The position numbers and the translations under genes are program-made. A DNA stretch of 64,000 nucleotides from Marinobacterium litorale DSM 23545 (GTDB taxonomy: Bacteria > Pseudomonadota > Gammaproteobacteria > Pseudomonadales > Balneatricaceae), in NCBI RefSeq assembly GCF_000428985.1, contig NZ_AUAZ01000005.1, forward strand, positions 148,686 to 212,685. The letters are read 5' to 3'. Numbering within the stretch: position 1 is the first letter of the stretch; each line of letters opens with the position of its first letter. A model generated the notes under the pieces. The model saw only the letters and a program-made list of their open reading frames with translations. It had not been told where the DNA came from and ran no database searches. This document shows positions 1 through 8,700 of this stretch, one piece after another.

Positions 1-2
1 CC

Positions 3-785
3 AAGTCGGTTACCGCCACGCGCCTGGATCAGCGTCTACCGGTGGAAACCATCCCGGCGGAGCTGGCCACCTTGGCGCAGGAGCTGAACCGGATGTTTGA
101 CCGGCTTGAAGAATCCTTCTCCCGATTAACCCACTTTTCATCCGATATCGCTCACGAGCTGCGCACGCCGATCAGCAACCTGATGACGCAGACCCAAGTT
201 TCACTGTCGCGGGCCCGCTCAACGCAGGAGTACCAGGAGATCCTCGCCTCCAATGTGGAGGAGCTGGAAAAACTCTCGCGGATGATTTCGGACATGTTGT
301 TTCTTGCAAAAGCCGAGCACGGCCTTGAACTCCCCTCTCGCGAGCACTTTGCACTGGAACTCGAGATAGTCAAACTGTTCGATTTTTACGAGGCCCTGGC
401 GGACGAACGGCAGGTTCGGATGCAGATGCAGGGCAGTGGCGAGCTGATCGGTGATCGTCTAATGATCGACCGTGCTATCAGCAACCTGCTCTCCAACGCA
501 ATCCGATATACCCCGGAAGACGGCCTGATCGACCTTCATATAGAGCAGGGAATCGATGCTCTGACACTCACCATCTGCAACGAGGGCAAAACTATCCCGG
601 AGCAGGACCTGACCTATCTGTTTGATCGTTTTTATCGGTGTGACCAGGCCCGCGGCCATAACGAAACCGAAGGAACGGGCCTGGGCCTGTCGATCACTCG
701 TGCCATTGTAAATGCACATGGGGGCCACATCTCTGTTAAATCGGCAAATAATCGCACCTGTTTTACACTCTCTTTCCCCCACTGA
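3..785 (+). CDS. cusS: Heavy-metal sensor histidine kinase, CusS/CopS type (5' truncated)
   Basis: The C-terminal part of an inner-membrane sensor kinase. The frame is open to base 3 at the left edge, so the periplasmic sensor and membrane segments lie outside the window. Visible in order: the end of a HAMP linker (RLDQRLP..IPAELATLAQELNRMFDRL), a HisKA dimerisation domain with the phospho-acceptor motif HELRTP, and an HATPase_c domain with an N box (NLLSNAIRYTP), an F box (LFDRFYR) and a G2 box (GTGLGLSI). The HAMP and HisKA wording is typical of the CusS/CopS/SilS heavy-metal branch. The response regulator follows 74 bases later on the same strand, and the copper genes run convergently beyond it. 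From context it probably autophosphorylates in response to periplasmic copper or silver and passes phosphate to that regulator. Kinase-before-regulator is the reverse of the usual cusRS order. The metal is inferred from neighbours. Confidence 0.9.
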   Translation, partial: KSVTATRLDQRLPVETIPAELATLAQELNRMFDRLEESFSRLTHFSSDIAHELRTPISNLMTQTQVSLSRARSTQEYQEILASNVEELEKLSRMISDMLFLAKAEHGLELPSREHFALELEIVKLFDFYEALADERQVRMQMQGSGELIGDRLMIDRAISNLLSNAIRYTPEDGLIDLHIEQGIDALTLTICNEGKTIPEQDLTYLFDRFYRCDQARGHNETEGTGLGLSITRAIVNAHGGHISVKSANNRTCFTLSFPH

Positions 786-859
786 CGCGCCCGATCACTT
801 GCCCTGCTAAAACCAACGTGTTACCAACAGCGGCGTGAACCAACAACAGAGGCCGGGCC

Positions 860-1537
860 GTGAAACTGCTGATCGTCGAGGATGAGGTAAAAACCGGGGA
901 TTATCTCCAGCAAGGACTGGGCGAAGCCGGTTTCAATGCCGATCTGGCCCGCACCGGGCTGGATGGACTTAATCTGGCCATGAACCAGCCGTATGACCTG
1001 ATCATACTGGACGTCATGCTGCCTGAACTCGATGGCTGGCAGCTACTGCAGGCGATCCGCAAACGGGGTAACGAAGTGCCGGTGCTGTTTCTGACCGCCC
1101 GCGATGAGGTGGACGACCGGGTCAGGGGGCTTGAGCTGGGTGCCGATGATTACCTGATCAAACCCTTTGCCTTCTCTGAGCTGCTGGCTCGCATACGCAG
1201 CCTGCTCAGACGAGGCCGGAGCAGCCAGGAGCCAACCCGGCTACAGGTTGCTGACCTGGAACTGGATCTGGTCAAACGCCGGGTATTGAAAGCCGGCGAG
1301 CGGATCGACCTGACCGCCAAGGAGTTCGCGCTACTGGAACTGATGATGCGCCGGGAGGGCGAAGTACTGCCCCGCTCCCTGATCGCCTCTCAAGTCTGGG
1401 ATATGAATTTTGACAGCGACACCAACGTAATCGAGGTTGCCGTGCGACGCCTGCGGGCCAAAGTCGATGACCCCTATCCCCGCAAGCTGATCCATACCGT
1501 GCGCGGCATGGGTTATGTCCTGGAGGAGCGTGACTGA
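860..1537 (+). CDS. cusR: Heavy-metal response regulator, OmpR/PhoB family, CusR/CopR type
   Basis: A 225-residue response regulator starting at GTG. The N-terminal receiver domain (about 1-115) has the acidic pocket at VEDE, the phospho-acceptor Asp51 in LIILDVMLP, the Thr/Ser switch in LFLTARD and the Lys in IKPFAF. The C-terminal OmpR-type winged-helix domain (about 125-222) ends in [27 protein letters not shown]. The sequence style ([27 protein letters not shown]) is that of the CusR/CopR/CzcR group. Phosphorylated protein would bind direct or inverted repeats upstream of copper genes. The dyad at 4393-4412 and a weaker relative at 12390-12409 are candidate sites. The gene converges with the ccdA end of the copper operon, with only about 64 bases between. 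Confidence 0.93.
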   Translation: MKLLIVEDEVKTGDYLQQGLGEAGFNADLARTGLDGLNLAMNQPYDLIILDVMLPELDGWQLLQAIRKRGNEVPVLFLTARDEVDDRVRGLELGADDYLIKPFAFSELLARIRSLLRRGRSSQEPTRLQVADLELDLVKRRVLKAGERIDLTAKEFALLELMMRREGEVLPRSLIASQVWDMNFDSDTNVIEVAVRRLRAKVDDPYPRKLIHTVRGMGYVLEERD

Positions 1538-1601
1538 ACCCGGGACTGTGCGAAGAATCAGCCACAGACACCTCCTCAATTATCTCTTTATGTAGTCCTG
1601 T

Positions 1602-2324
1602 TCAGCCCATTTGGCCCAATACAGGAAACACATCCAGCATCCAGACCGCAAACAGCGTCAGCTTACCGGTTACCATCGCCAGTCCCATCAACACCATGGT
1701 GACCCCGGCGGATACATGCAGATAACGACTGAACCGTCCAAGCTCCGCCAAGCGGCGTTTGAAGCGCTCCATAAACAGTGACACCAACAGAAACGGAATG
1801 GCCAGACCCAGCGCATAAGCGCTCAAAAACAGGACAGCGGCCTGGGGGTCAGCACTGATTGAACTCATTGCGAGGATCGCGCCCAGGATCGGGCCAATAC
1901 AGGGCGTCCAGCCCAATGCAAAGGAGACGCCCAGCAGAAAGGCCGTGGTCGGATTACCGGAACGCAACGCCGGGTGGAGTCGGAAATCCCGGTATAACCA
2001 ACGTATTTTCAACAGCCCGCTCATGAACAGGCCGAACGCAATCACCAGCGAGCCACCCACCAGAGTCGCCTCGTAGCGGTATTCCGTCAGCAGGTTACCT
2101 AACAGACTGGCACTGGCGCCGAGCGACACGAAGATGATCGAAAAACCGAGCACAAAAAACAGGCTCAACAGCATATGAGGCCAGTGATGCGCCTGCTCTT
2201 TTCGCGCACCGCTGGCGACAAAGGAGAGATAGCCCGGCACCAGTGGCAAGGTACAGGGCGAGAGGAACGAGATCAGGCCACCGACAAAAGCGCCGATCAA
2301 ACCCAACTGGGACACATCGCTCAT
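1602..2324 (-). CDS. ccdA: CcdA-type thiol:disulfide membrane transporter (DsbD transmembrane family)
   Basis: A 240-residue protein with six predicted membrane helices. It belongs to the CcdA/DsbD-beta family, which carries reducing equivalents from cytoplasmic thioredoxin across the inner membrane. The two redox cysteines are visible in the family motifs LSPCTLPLVPGYLSF near residue 23 and GWTPCIGPILGA near residue 139. Its start overlaps the stop of the multicopper oxidase gene by 4 bases, so the two are translationally coupled. Free-standing CcdA commonly serves cytochrome c maturation. Coupling to a copper oxidase here suggests it keeps periplasmic thiols or copper-site cysteines reduced under copper stress, which is an inference. 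No periplasmic thioredoxin-like partner is encoded next to it. Confidence 0.9.
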   Translation of the reverse strand: MSDVSQLGLIGAFVGGLISFLSPCTLPLVPGYLSFVASGARKEQAHHWPHMLLSLFFVLGFSIIFVSLGASASLLGNLLTEYRYEATLVGGSLVIAFGLFMSGLLKIRWLYRDFRLHPALRSGNPTTAFLLGVSFALGWTPCIGPILGAILAMSSISADPQAAVLFLSAYALGLAIPFLLVSLFMERFKRRLAELGRFSRYLHVSAGVTMVLMGLAMVTGKLTLFAVWMLDVFPVLGQMG

Positions 2325-3709
2325 GTTGCCACCCGGATCCAGGTCACCATTCCGGCCGCCTGATGTTCAATCATATGGCAGTGCAGCAACCAGCTCCCCG
2401 GATTATCGGCCCGGAAACGGATCGTGGAGCGCTCGCCACCGGCCATCGCCAGGGTATCGTGCCAGATCCCCTTCGGATAGCGCGCCAAATCGGCTTTAAA
2501 GTGGTGGCCATGCAGGTGCATACCATGGGGCCAGCGGGTGTTGTTGAGGATTTCAATCTCAACCAGATCGCCGCGCTTAACATCCAGCATCGGCTGCTCC
2601 GGCATGTTGGCTATACCGTTGAAAGCCCAGATCTGATGCTTTTGGATCAACTCCTGCACCCCCAGCGTCTCGCCCTGGTAGACCGCTTTGCGCAGCGTTC
2701 CCATGGCACCGCCGGTCATGTCCAGCTGCAGCCGATGCTGCGGCTCGGCACTACCGAGCTCGGGTAGCGGATTGGCCGGCAGTGCGGCAGGGGCCGAAAA
2801 CCAGCGGTGCTCGGTCTGCCCCGCCACTCGCAACGACGCCAGTTCCGCTGCTTCGTCCTGCCCCACATCGCGTATTTTATAGCTGCCAGACGCCTGCACC
2901 GGTATATCGACCACGACGTCGTAGCGCTCCGCCGGGGCCAGCACCAGCGGTTCTGACAAGGGCTGAGGCTCAGCCAGGGGCTGCCCATCCTTGGCAATAA
3001 TCCAGGTCGGTATCGAGGGTAGCTCCACCAGCATAATTCGCGCGTTGGCCGTATTAACAAGGCGCAATCGCACTCGTTCACCGGCACGGACCTCAAACGC
3101 CGGCTTAAGCTGCCGGTTGGCGGTCAACAGATTGCCGGTTCGACCGCCGTGGGCCCATTCATGCATATCGCCGAAGGATTCGGTATGGAGCTGACGCTCA
3201 TTGTTGAGGCGCCAGTCATCCAGCGCCAGCACCAGATCCCGGTCCACCGGGTATAGTTCCGGCTCGTCGACGATCAGCGGCAGGTAAAGACCTCGGGCGA
3301 GCTGCTCATAGGTGCGATGGTGAGAGTGCGCCCAGAAGGTTCCCGCGTCCTGAGGGGTAAATCGATAGAAGAAACGCTCACCGGGCTCGATCGGGGCCTG
3401 TGTCAGCCCGGTGACACCATCCATCGCATTCTCTACCCGCAAGCCATGCCAGTGCACGCTGGATGGCTGCGGTAAACGATTTTCCACCTCAATCTCCACC
3501 GGCTCACCCTGGCGGAGACGCAGTACATCCCGATCAAAACCCCAGAGTGCAACTGGCTCGCCCGTCGGGGCAAACCATTGTCGCTGCTCATTCCCGAGCA
3601 CCAGCTTGAGCCGCCGAGTCCCATCTGCCAATACAGGGCGGTAAAGTGTTGGGCCGGCCAGCAGGCCGGCGGCAGATAGCCCTAGAAAACGACGGCGACT
3701 GAGTTTCAT
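2321..3709 (-). CDS. TAT-exported multicopper oxidase (CueO/CopA-like)
   Basis: A 462-residue periplasmic cupredoxin oxidase that probably oxidises Cu(I) to the less toxic Cu(II) using O2. The N-terminus MKLSRRRFLGLSAAG is a twin-arginine signal. Three cupredoxin domains follow, with all four copper-ligand clusters: HWH at residues 86-88, the WAHSHH motif near 130, HGMHLHGHH (His395, His398, His400), and HCHMIEHQAAGM (His443-Cys444-His445, His449, axial Met454). It is shorter than P. syringae CopA and lacks the Met-rich insert, so it is closer in size to compact CueO/SufI-like or two-site oxidases. A 7-bp inverted repeat (ATAGAGA-ATCG-TCTCTAT, 3820-3837) sits about 110 bases upstream of the start, on the stop of the preceding gene. 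A 4-base overlap couples it to ccdA downstream. The exact substrate is inferred from context. Confidence 0.92.
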   Translation of the reverse strand: MKLSRRRFLGLSAAGLLAGPTLYRPVLADGTRRLKLVLGNEQRQWFAPTGEPVALWGFDRDVLRLRQGEPVEIEVENRLPQPSSVHWHGLRVENAMDGVTGLTQAPIEPGERFFYRFTPQDAGTFWAHSHHRTYEQLARGLYLPLIVDEPELYPVDRDLVLALDDWRLNNERQLHTESFGDMHEWAHGGRTGNLLTANRQLKPAFEVRAGERVRLRLVNTANARIMLVELPSIPTWIIAKDGQPLAEPQPLSEPLVLAPAERYDVVVDIPVQASGSYKIRDVGQDEAAELASLRVAGQTEHRWFSAPAALPANPLPELGSAEPQHRLQLDMTGGAMGTLRKAVYQGETLGVQELIQKHQIWAFNGIANMPEQPMLDVKRGDLVEIEILNNTRWPHGMHLHGHHFKADLARYPKGIWHDTLAMAGGERSTIRFRADNPGSWLLHCHMIEHQAAGMVTWIRVAT

Positions 3710-3836
3710 TCAGAATTTTTCCTTACCTTTCCAGAGCCCCGTATTGCGGAAATTAACCGATCCCAGTCGATATGTTATGGAGCATCCTGGAAGCAATAGC
3801 CGGGTACAGGGTCACAGTTATAGAGAATCGTCTCTA

Positions 3837-4295
3837 TCAGCTATTCTTTTCAGCCGCTAAACGATCAATCATCTGCTGCATCAGATCCATCCGCTTGTCC
3901 ATCTGATTGATAGTTTCCATCATGCTCTCGTGAAGCGGACACTGCTCGCCCATCATCCCCTGCATGTTGAAGCCCTGTCCCATCATCGAGCCGCCCTGCA
4001 TCATGCCACCGGACATCATACCGGCACCGCCACCCATCATGCCGCGCATCTGCTCCACCATCTGTGAGTGCTGCTGCAGTAACTCGGTGCGCGCATCCGC
4101 TTCTTGAGTCGTTGCCATTCGCTCCACCAACTCACTCATCTGATTGATATGGCCGGCCATCGGCCCAGGCATGGCTGCGGTCTGCCCGTTAGCTTGTTGG
4201 TTACCGGAGTGATGAGAAAGGTGCCCGCTATCGGCCAGGGCCACAGGGGCGGTAAACGAAAACAGGAGGGCAGTAATCAGCGCTTTCTTGTTCAT
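3837..4295 (-). CDS. Methionine/histidine-rich periplasmic protein, probable copper binder
   Basis: A 152-residue protein. The start at 4295 (MNKKALITALLFSF..ALA) gives a clean Sec signal peptide of about 22 residues and is preceded by AGGAAA; an in-frame start 27 codons upstream would put the signal peptide internally. The mature protein begins with a His-rich stretch (SGHLSHHSGN), continues with a helical part rich in Gln/Glu, and has a Met/Gly-rich centre with many MM, GGM and MMG units. It ends in a heptad-like helix (MMETINQMDKRMDLMQQMIDRLAAEKNS). Such Met clusters bind Cu(I) in periplasmic copper proteins. I recognise no named family with certainty. Its nearest likeness is the small Met-rich proteins found beside copper oxidases. 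The 4393-4412 dyad upstream could control it. Confidence 0.8.
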   Translation of the reverse strand: MNKKALITALLFSFTAPVALADSGHLSHHSGNQQANGQTAAMPGPMAGHINQMSELVERMATTQEADARTELLQQHSQMVEQMRGMMGGGAGMMSGGMMQGGSMMGQGFNMQGMMGEQCPLHESMMETINQMDKRMDLMQQMIDRLAAEKNS

Positions 4296-4392
4296 TGTCG
4301 ATTTCCTGTATTGGACAGACATTCGCGGATCGGGCCAGCCCCGATATCCATCTTTATTATGCCCACCGATCACCAACAGGACGCTGACGAGT

Positions 4393-4412
4393 GGATTACA
4401 ACTCTGTAATCC
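4393..4412. promoter_or_regulatory. Candidate CopR/CusR operator (perfect 8-bp dyad)
   Basis: GGATTACAACTCTGTAATCC is a perfect inverted repeat with 8-bp arms and a 4-base spacer. Its core ATTACA-N4-TGTAAT resembles the cop box bound by CopR-type regulators in pseudomonads. It lies 98 bases upstream of the Met-rich gene start at 4295, in the gap after the SHOCT gene. That is a plausible place for control of the Met-rich protein, oxidase and ccdA. The regulator assignment is an inference from the CusR gene at 860. Confidence 0.65.
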
Positions 4413-4423
4413 GCGCGTATCGA

Positions 4424-4666
4424 CTACTTCCGCTGCAACTCATCCTTCATCTCCCGGTAGGTTTCCCGATCAATCTCACCGCGGGCATAGCGCTCGTTCA
4501 ATACATCCAGCGCATCGCGTGTCGGGTCCGTGTCCTTGCTCCCACCACCCGAGAGCCATTTCACCAAGGCTGCGATAGCCAGGATGATCAATAGCCAGAA
4601 AAACAGCATATGAATACCGCCAAACAGCATCCAGCCCCACCCATGTTGCATCCAGTCAAAACCCAT
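4424..4666 (-). CDS. Small membrane protein with C-terminal SHOCT domain
   Basis: An 80-residue protein. A His/Trp/Met-bearing N-terminus (MGFDWMQHGWGWMLFGGIHM) leads into one membrane helix (about 20-38). A C-terminal SHOCT (short C-terminal) domain follows at about 50-80, with the hallmark DALDVLNERYARGEIDRETYREMKDEL. A strong ribosome-binding site (GAGGAG, 6 bases from ATG) supports the start. SHOCT proteins of this size are frequent companions of copper-resistance genes, but the molecular role is not known. The Met/His/Trp-rich N-terminus may face the periplasm and touch metal, which is speculation. Confidence 0.85.
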   Translation of the reverse strand: MGFDWMQHGWGWMLFGGIHMLFFWLLIILAIAALVKWLSGGGSKDTDPTRDALDVLNERYARGEIDRETYREMKDELQRK

Positions 4667-4706
4667 GTCGAACTCCTCAATCAGTCAATATTTATTACTT
4701 TAGCGT

Positions 4707-4733
4707 AAAAAAAGGGTGACTAAAAAGCCACCC
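4707..4733 (-). terminator. Rho-independent terminator downstream of the HYMM-repeat gene
   Basis: Read on the minus strand, a GGGTGGC / GTCACCC stem (one G-U pair) with a 6-base loop is followed directly by seven U residues. It lies about 55 bases past the stop of the gene ending at 4789 and before the SHOCT gene, so it closes that transcription unit. Confidence 0.8.
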
Positions 4734-4788
4734 AAAATGCGTTATTCAATATAGTCCGATACGAAGATAGCTGAAGTCAAATAATTAT

Positions 4789-5181
4789 CTAGCTATGTGA
4801 ATTACCTGCCATCCAATATCCATGAGGACCATCATCAACAAGCATCATGTAATGTTTCCCCTCAGGCCCATTTATTTTTCCAGTATTACCGGCGGCGCCT
4901 CCATTGTGAGAAACACCGGCCATTAAATACCCCTGAGGCCCGCGCCCGTTACCCATCATGTAGTGAGTTGCCGGTTCTTGAGCATTCACCTGTGATTTCA
5001 AAGTGCGCGAACTGATTCCTGAACTGTTGTGCTCAGCACCCTGCATCATCCGTCCTTGCGGACCTTTGCCTCCATTCATCATGTAGTGAGTATCAAGCGC
5101 GCTCTGATCGGATCCCGCGTAGGTAAGTGAGCTTGAGAAAATAGCAGCTGATAATACAACGACGTTTTTAATACGGTTCAT
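4789..5181 (-). CDS. Secreted protein with three 20-residue HYMM..GPxG..M.G..H repeats
   Basis: A 130-residue protein I do not recognise. The start at 5181 is chosen over the ATG two codons upstream because GAGG lies 9 bases before it and only 3 bases before the other. A Sec signal peptide (about 1-22, ending SSLTYA) precedes three repeats at residues 32-51, 73-92 and 110-129. Each fits HYMM-x4-GP(Q/H)G-x2-M-x-G-x2-H, with low-complexity Ser/Gly/Asn linkers between. Every repeat thus offers two His and three Met at fixed spacing, a plausible Cu(I) or Ag(I) site; this is inferred, not shown. The mature protein has no Cys. Terminators on both sides and an AT-rich promoter region make it a separate transcription unit inside the copper island. 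Its base composition is more AT-rich than its neighbours, which hints at separate acquisition. Confidence 0.8.
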   Translation of the reverse strand: MNRIKNVVVLSAAIFSSSLTYAGSDQSALDTHYMMNGGKGPQGRMMQGAEHNSSGISSRTLKSQVNAQEPATHYMMGNGRGPQGYLMAGVSHNGGAAGNTGKINGPEGKHYMMLVDDGPHGYWMAGNSHS

Positions 5182-5223
5182 ATACATTAACCTCAGTAGA
5201 TTATTTCCATCCCCTTCTCGATT

Positions 5224-5271
5224 AAAATATTAATCCTTTCCACCTTACCAACGACTGTCTTAAAAATGACA
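5224..5271 (-). promoter_or_regulatory. Candidate promoter and operator of the HYMM-repeat gene
   Basis: Minus-strand -35 TTGGTA (5246-5251) and -10 TATTTT (5224-5229) are separated by 16 bases. Directly upstream is the everted dyad TGTC-N8-GACA (5256-5271). A perfect GAAATATTTC palindrome lies at 5277-5286. The region is AT-rich and sits between the copC terminator and the gene. Metal control is inferred from neighbours only. Confidence 0.4.
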
Positions 5272-5304
5272 TTTGTGAAATATTTCATTTTTCTGGCCGC
5301 TAAT

Positions 5305-5335
5305 AAAAAAGGCCAGCTCAAAGAGCCAGCCTTTT
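5305..5335 (-). terminator. Rho-independent terminator after copC
   Basis: On the minus strand, GGCTGGCTC-TTT-GAGCTGGCC forms a 9-bp stem including two G-U pairs, flanked by an A run before and a U run after. It lies about 25 bases past the copC stop and ends the cusCBA-copC transcript. Confidence 0.8.
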
Positions 5336-5360
5336 CACACAAGACTAATCCCGTGCTATA

Positions 5361-5708
5361 TCAGTGCTGCATAAACTGAAACGAGCCGGTCATCTTGTGG
5401 CCATCACCACCCATTGCGGTCCAGTCAACCCGGTAGTTATCCGGTTTCAATGCAGGCAGCGGGATGCTGAAACCTCTGGTAGGCTCAAGCATCGGTGAAA
5501 AACCGATACTCACCGGCTTGTCGGTAGAGTCGATCAAACGCAGCTTGACGAGACGGACATCCATACCGAAGTTCAGCTCCAGGTTTTTCACCGGCTCCAT
5601 CATCATCGCGCCATCCATCGGCTGAGAGCTCATCATATCGGTGTGGGCCAGTGCCGGAACAGACACGGCAATCAGACCGGCCGCGATCAGGGTTTTCAGT
5701 TTATTCAT
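5361..5708 (-). CDS. copC: CopC-family periplasmic copper carrier
   Basis: A 115-residue protein. The start at 5708 is set by GAGGA 9 bases upstream and gives a clean signal peptide (MNKLKTLIAAGLIAVSVPALA); a GTG overlapping the cusA stop would add seven residues. The mature N-terminus HTDM places a His at or next to position 1, as in CopC copper sites. A Met cluster (MMSSQPMDGAMMMEP) follows. The rest is the CopC beta-barrel core (VKNLELNFGMDVRLVKLRLID...GFSIPLPALKPDNYRVDWTAMGGDGHKMTGSFQF). It probably binds periplasmic copper and hands it to efflux or oxidase partners. No copD is adjacent, so an uptake role in a CopCD pair is not supported here. The gene is 17 bases behind cusA and ends at a terminator. 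Confidence 0.88.
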   Translation of the reverse strand: MNKLKTLIAAGLIAVSVPALAHTDMMSSQPMDGAMMMEPVKNLELNFGMDVRLVKLRLIDSTDKPVSIGFSPMLEPTRGFSIPLPALKPDNYRVDWTAMGGDGHKMTGSFQFMQH

Positions 5709-5725
5709 GGCTTGTATCCTCAGTT

Positions 5726-8700
5726 TCACTTTTCAGGTATTGAATGTTCAGTATCTTGGGGCTGATTAACCGGATAATCGGTGATCAGGCTGTCCAGCGT
5801 CAGGTGCTTGAGCGACTGTCGCCGCCACAGGAAATAGACAGCCGGCAGTACCAGCAACGTCAGGACCACAGCGCTGACCATTCCCCCGACCATCGGCGCG
5901 GCGATACGGCTCATCACCTCGGACCCTGTGCCCGAACCATACAGGATAGGCAACAGACCGATAATGATGGCCGCTGCCGTCATCATCACCGGACGCACGC
6001 GCAGCCCTGCCCCGTGCAGCACGGCATGGCGCAGGGTTTCCTCCCTCGGCACCACCTCGTGCGCGGCGCAGCGCCCGAGCATCTCGCGCCAGGCCTGGTT
6101 CAGATAGACCAACATAATGACGCCGATCTCCACTGCCACACCGGCCAGGGCAATGAAGCCAACACCAACGGCAATGGAAAAGTTGAAGCCCTGCAGGTAC
6201 ATCAGCCAGACGCTGCCCACCATCGCCAGTGGCAGGGTTCCCATGATGATCGCCACTTCGGTCAGGTTACGGAAGTTGATGTACAGCAGCACGACAATGA
6301 TCGCCAGTGTCAGCGGAATCACGTAAGTCAGTTTCTCCTTGGCCCGCTGCATATACTCATACTGGCCGGACCAGGCGATGGAATAGCCGGCCGGCAAGTC
6401 GAGCTGATCGGCCACGATCTGCCGCGCATTTTCCACATAGGATCCCAGGTCGACGCCATCTATGTCGATAAAGGTCCAGCCGTTGAGTCGCGCATTCTCG
6501 CTCTTGATCCCCGGCGGACCCTCCTCGACGTAAACCTGGGCCACATCACCCAGCGCGATACGCTGACCTGCTGGCGTCACGATCGGCAGCAGCGCCAGTT
6601 GCTCCGGCGAATCACGATACTCCTGCGGGTAGCGCACGTTGATCGGGTAGCGCTCCAGCCCCTCGATGGTCTGGGACACGTTCATGCCGCCGATGGCGCT
6701 GGCGACGATCTGCTGGATATCGGCGATATTAAGGCCGTAACGGGCAGCGCTTTCACGCTTGATATCCACCTTGATATAACGCCCACCGGCCACCCGTTCC
6801 GAGTAGACTGATGCTGTGCCAGGGACATCTTGGAGGATGGTTTCAAGCTGCTGGCCGATTTTCTGAATTTCAGACAGCTCAGGGCCTGCAATCTTGATCC
6901 CCACCGGGGTCTTGATACCGGTGGCCAGCATGTCGATCCGGGTCTTGATTGGCATCACCCAGGCATTAGTCACACCCGGCAACTTCACCAGGGCATCGAG
7001 CTCCTGCTTCAGCGTTTCAGTGGTCATCCCCTCTCGCCACTGGTCACGCGGCTTGAGCTGGATAAACGTTTCGATCATCGTCAGTGGCGCCGGATCGGTG
7101 GCCGAGTCCGCCCGACCCACCTTACCAAAGACTGACTCCACCTCCGGCAAGGTACTGATCAGCTTATCGGTCTGCTGCAGCACCTGCCGCGCCTGCCCCA
7201 CCGAAATGCCGGGATAGGTGGTCGGCATATACATCAGATCACCCTCATCCAGCGTCGGGATAAATTCGCTGCCGATCTTGTCCAGCGGCCAGAAACCGGC
7301 GGCCAGCACCAGCAGCGCGCCCAGCAACACTGTCTTCGGGAAACGCAGCACCCCTTTCAGGGTTGGCATATAGACAGCTGTCAGCAGCCGGTTGATCGGG
7401 TTCTTATGCTCCGGCAGCACCTTGCCGCGGATGAAATAGCCCATCAGCACCGGCACCAGCGTAATGGCCAACGCGGCTGCAGCGGCCATGGCGTAGGTCT
7501 TGGTGAACGCCAGCGGCGCGAACATCCGCCCCTCCTGGGACTCCAGCGTGAACACCGGCACAAAGCTGACGGTGATGATCAGCAGACTGAAGAACAGTGC
7601 CGGGCCGACCTCGCTGGCGGAGTCGGCCACCACTTTCCAGCGGTTCTCCGGTGTCAGCGGCGTGCGCTCCATATGCTTGTGCATGTTCTCGATCATGACG
7701 ATGGCACCATCGATCATCGCCCCGATGGCGATGGCGATACCGCCCAGCGACATAATGTTGGCGTTGATGCCCTGCAGGTGCATGATGCCGAACGCGGTCA
7801 GAATGCCCACCGGCAGGCTGATGATCGCCACCAGCGACGAGCGGATATGGAACAGGAACAACATGCACACCAGCGCCACGACGATGAACTCTTCGAGCAG
7901 CTTATGCCAGAGGTTCTCCACCGCGCGGCCGATCAAGCCGGAGCGGTCATAGACAGTGACCACCTCGACGCCTTCAGGTAGGCCCGCTTTGAGGGTTTCC
8001 AACTTGGCTTTGACACCGTCGATGGTCTTCTGGGCGTTTTCACCGAACCGCATCACCACGACACCGCCGACCACTTCGCCCTCGCCGTTGAGCTCGGCGA
8101 TACCGCGTCGCATCTGCGGGCCGGTACCAATCTCGGCCACATCCTTAAGCAGCAGCGGTGTGCCGTTCTTGTTCACACCCAGGGGGATGTTTTCCAGATC
8201 CGCCACGCCCTTGATATAACCAGTGGCACGGACCATGTACTCGGCTTCGGCCATCTCGACCACCGAGGCACCGACCTCCTGGTTGCCGCGCCGGATTGCG
8301 TTCTGTACGTGGGACAGCGGCATATCCAGCGCACGCAGCTTGTCCGGGTTCACCCGCACCTGATACTGCTTGACCATGCCGCCAATGGCGGCAACCTCGG
8401 ATACGCCCGGGACGGTCTGCAGCTCGTATTTCAGGAACCAGTCCTGCAGCGAGCGCAGTTCACTGATGTCGTGCTGCCCGGTTTTGTCCTGCAGCGCGTA
8501 GAGGTAGACCCAGCCCACGCCGGTGGCATCCGGCCCGAGCTGCGGACGTGCGTTTTCCGGCAGCGACGGCGCCACCTGCGACAGATACTCCAGCACCCGG
8601 CTGCGGGCCCAGTAGATATCAGTGCTCTCGTCGAAGATCACATAAACATAGGAGTCACCGAAAAAGGAGTAGCCACGCACGGTCACCGCCCCCGGTACCG

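Noticed and set aside
7404..7868. A 154-residue minus-strand frame within cusA
   Set aside because: It is the same-strand shifted frame of cusA, with low-complexity His/Gly/Arg content typical of a shadow frame.
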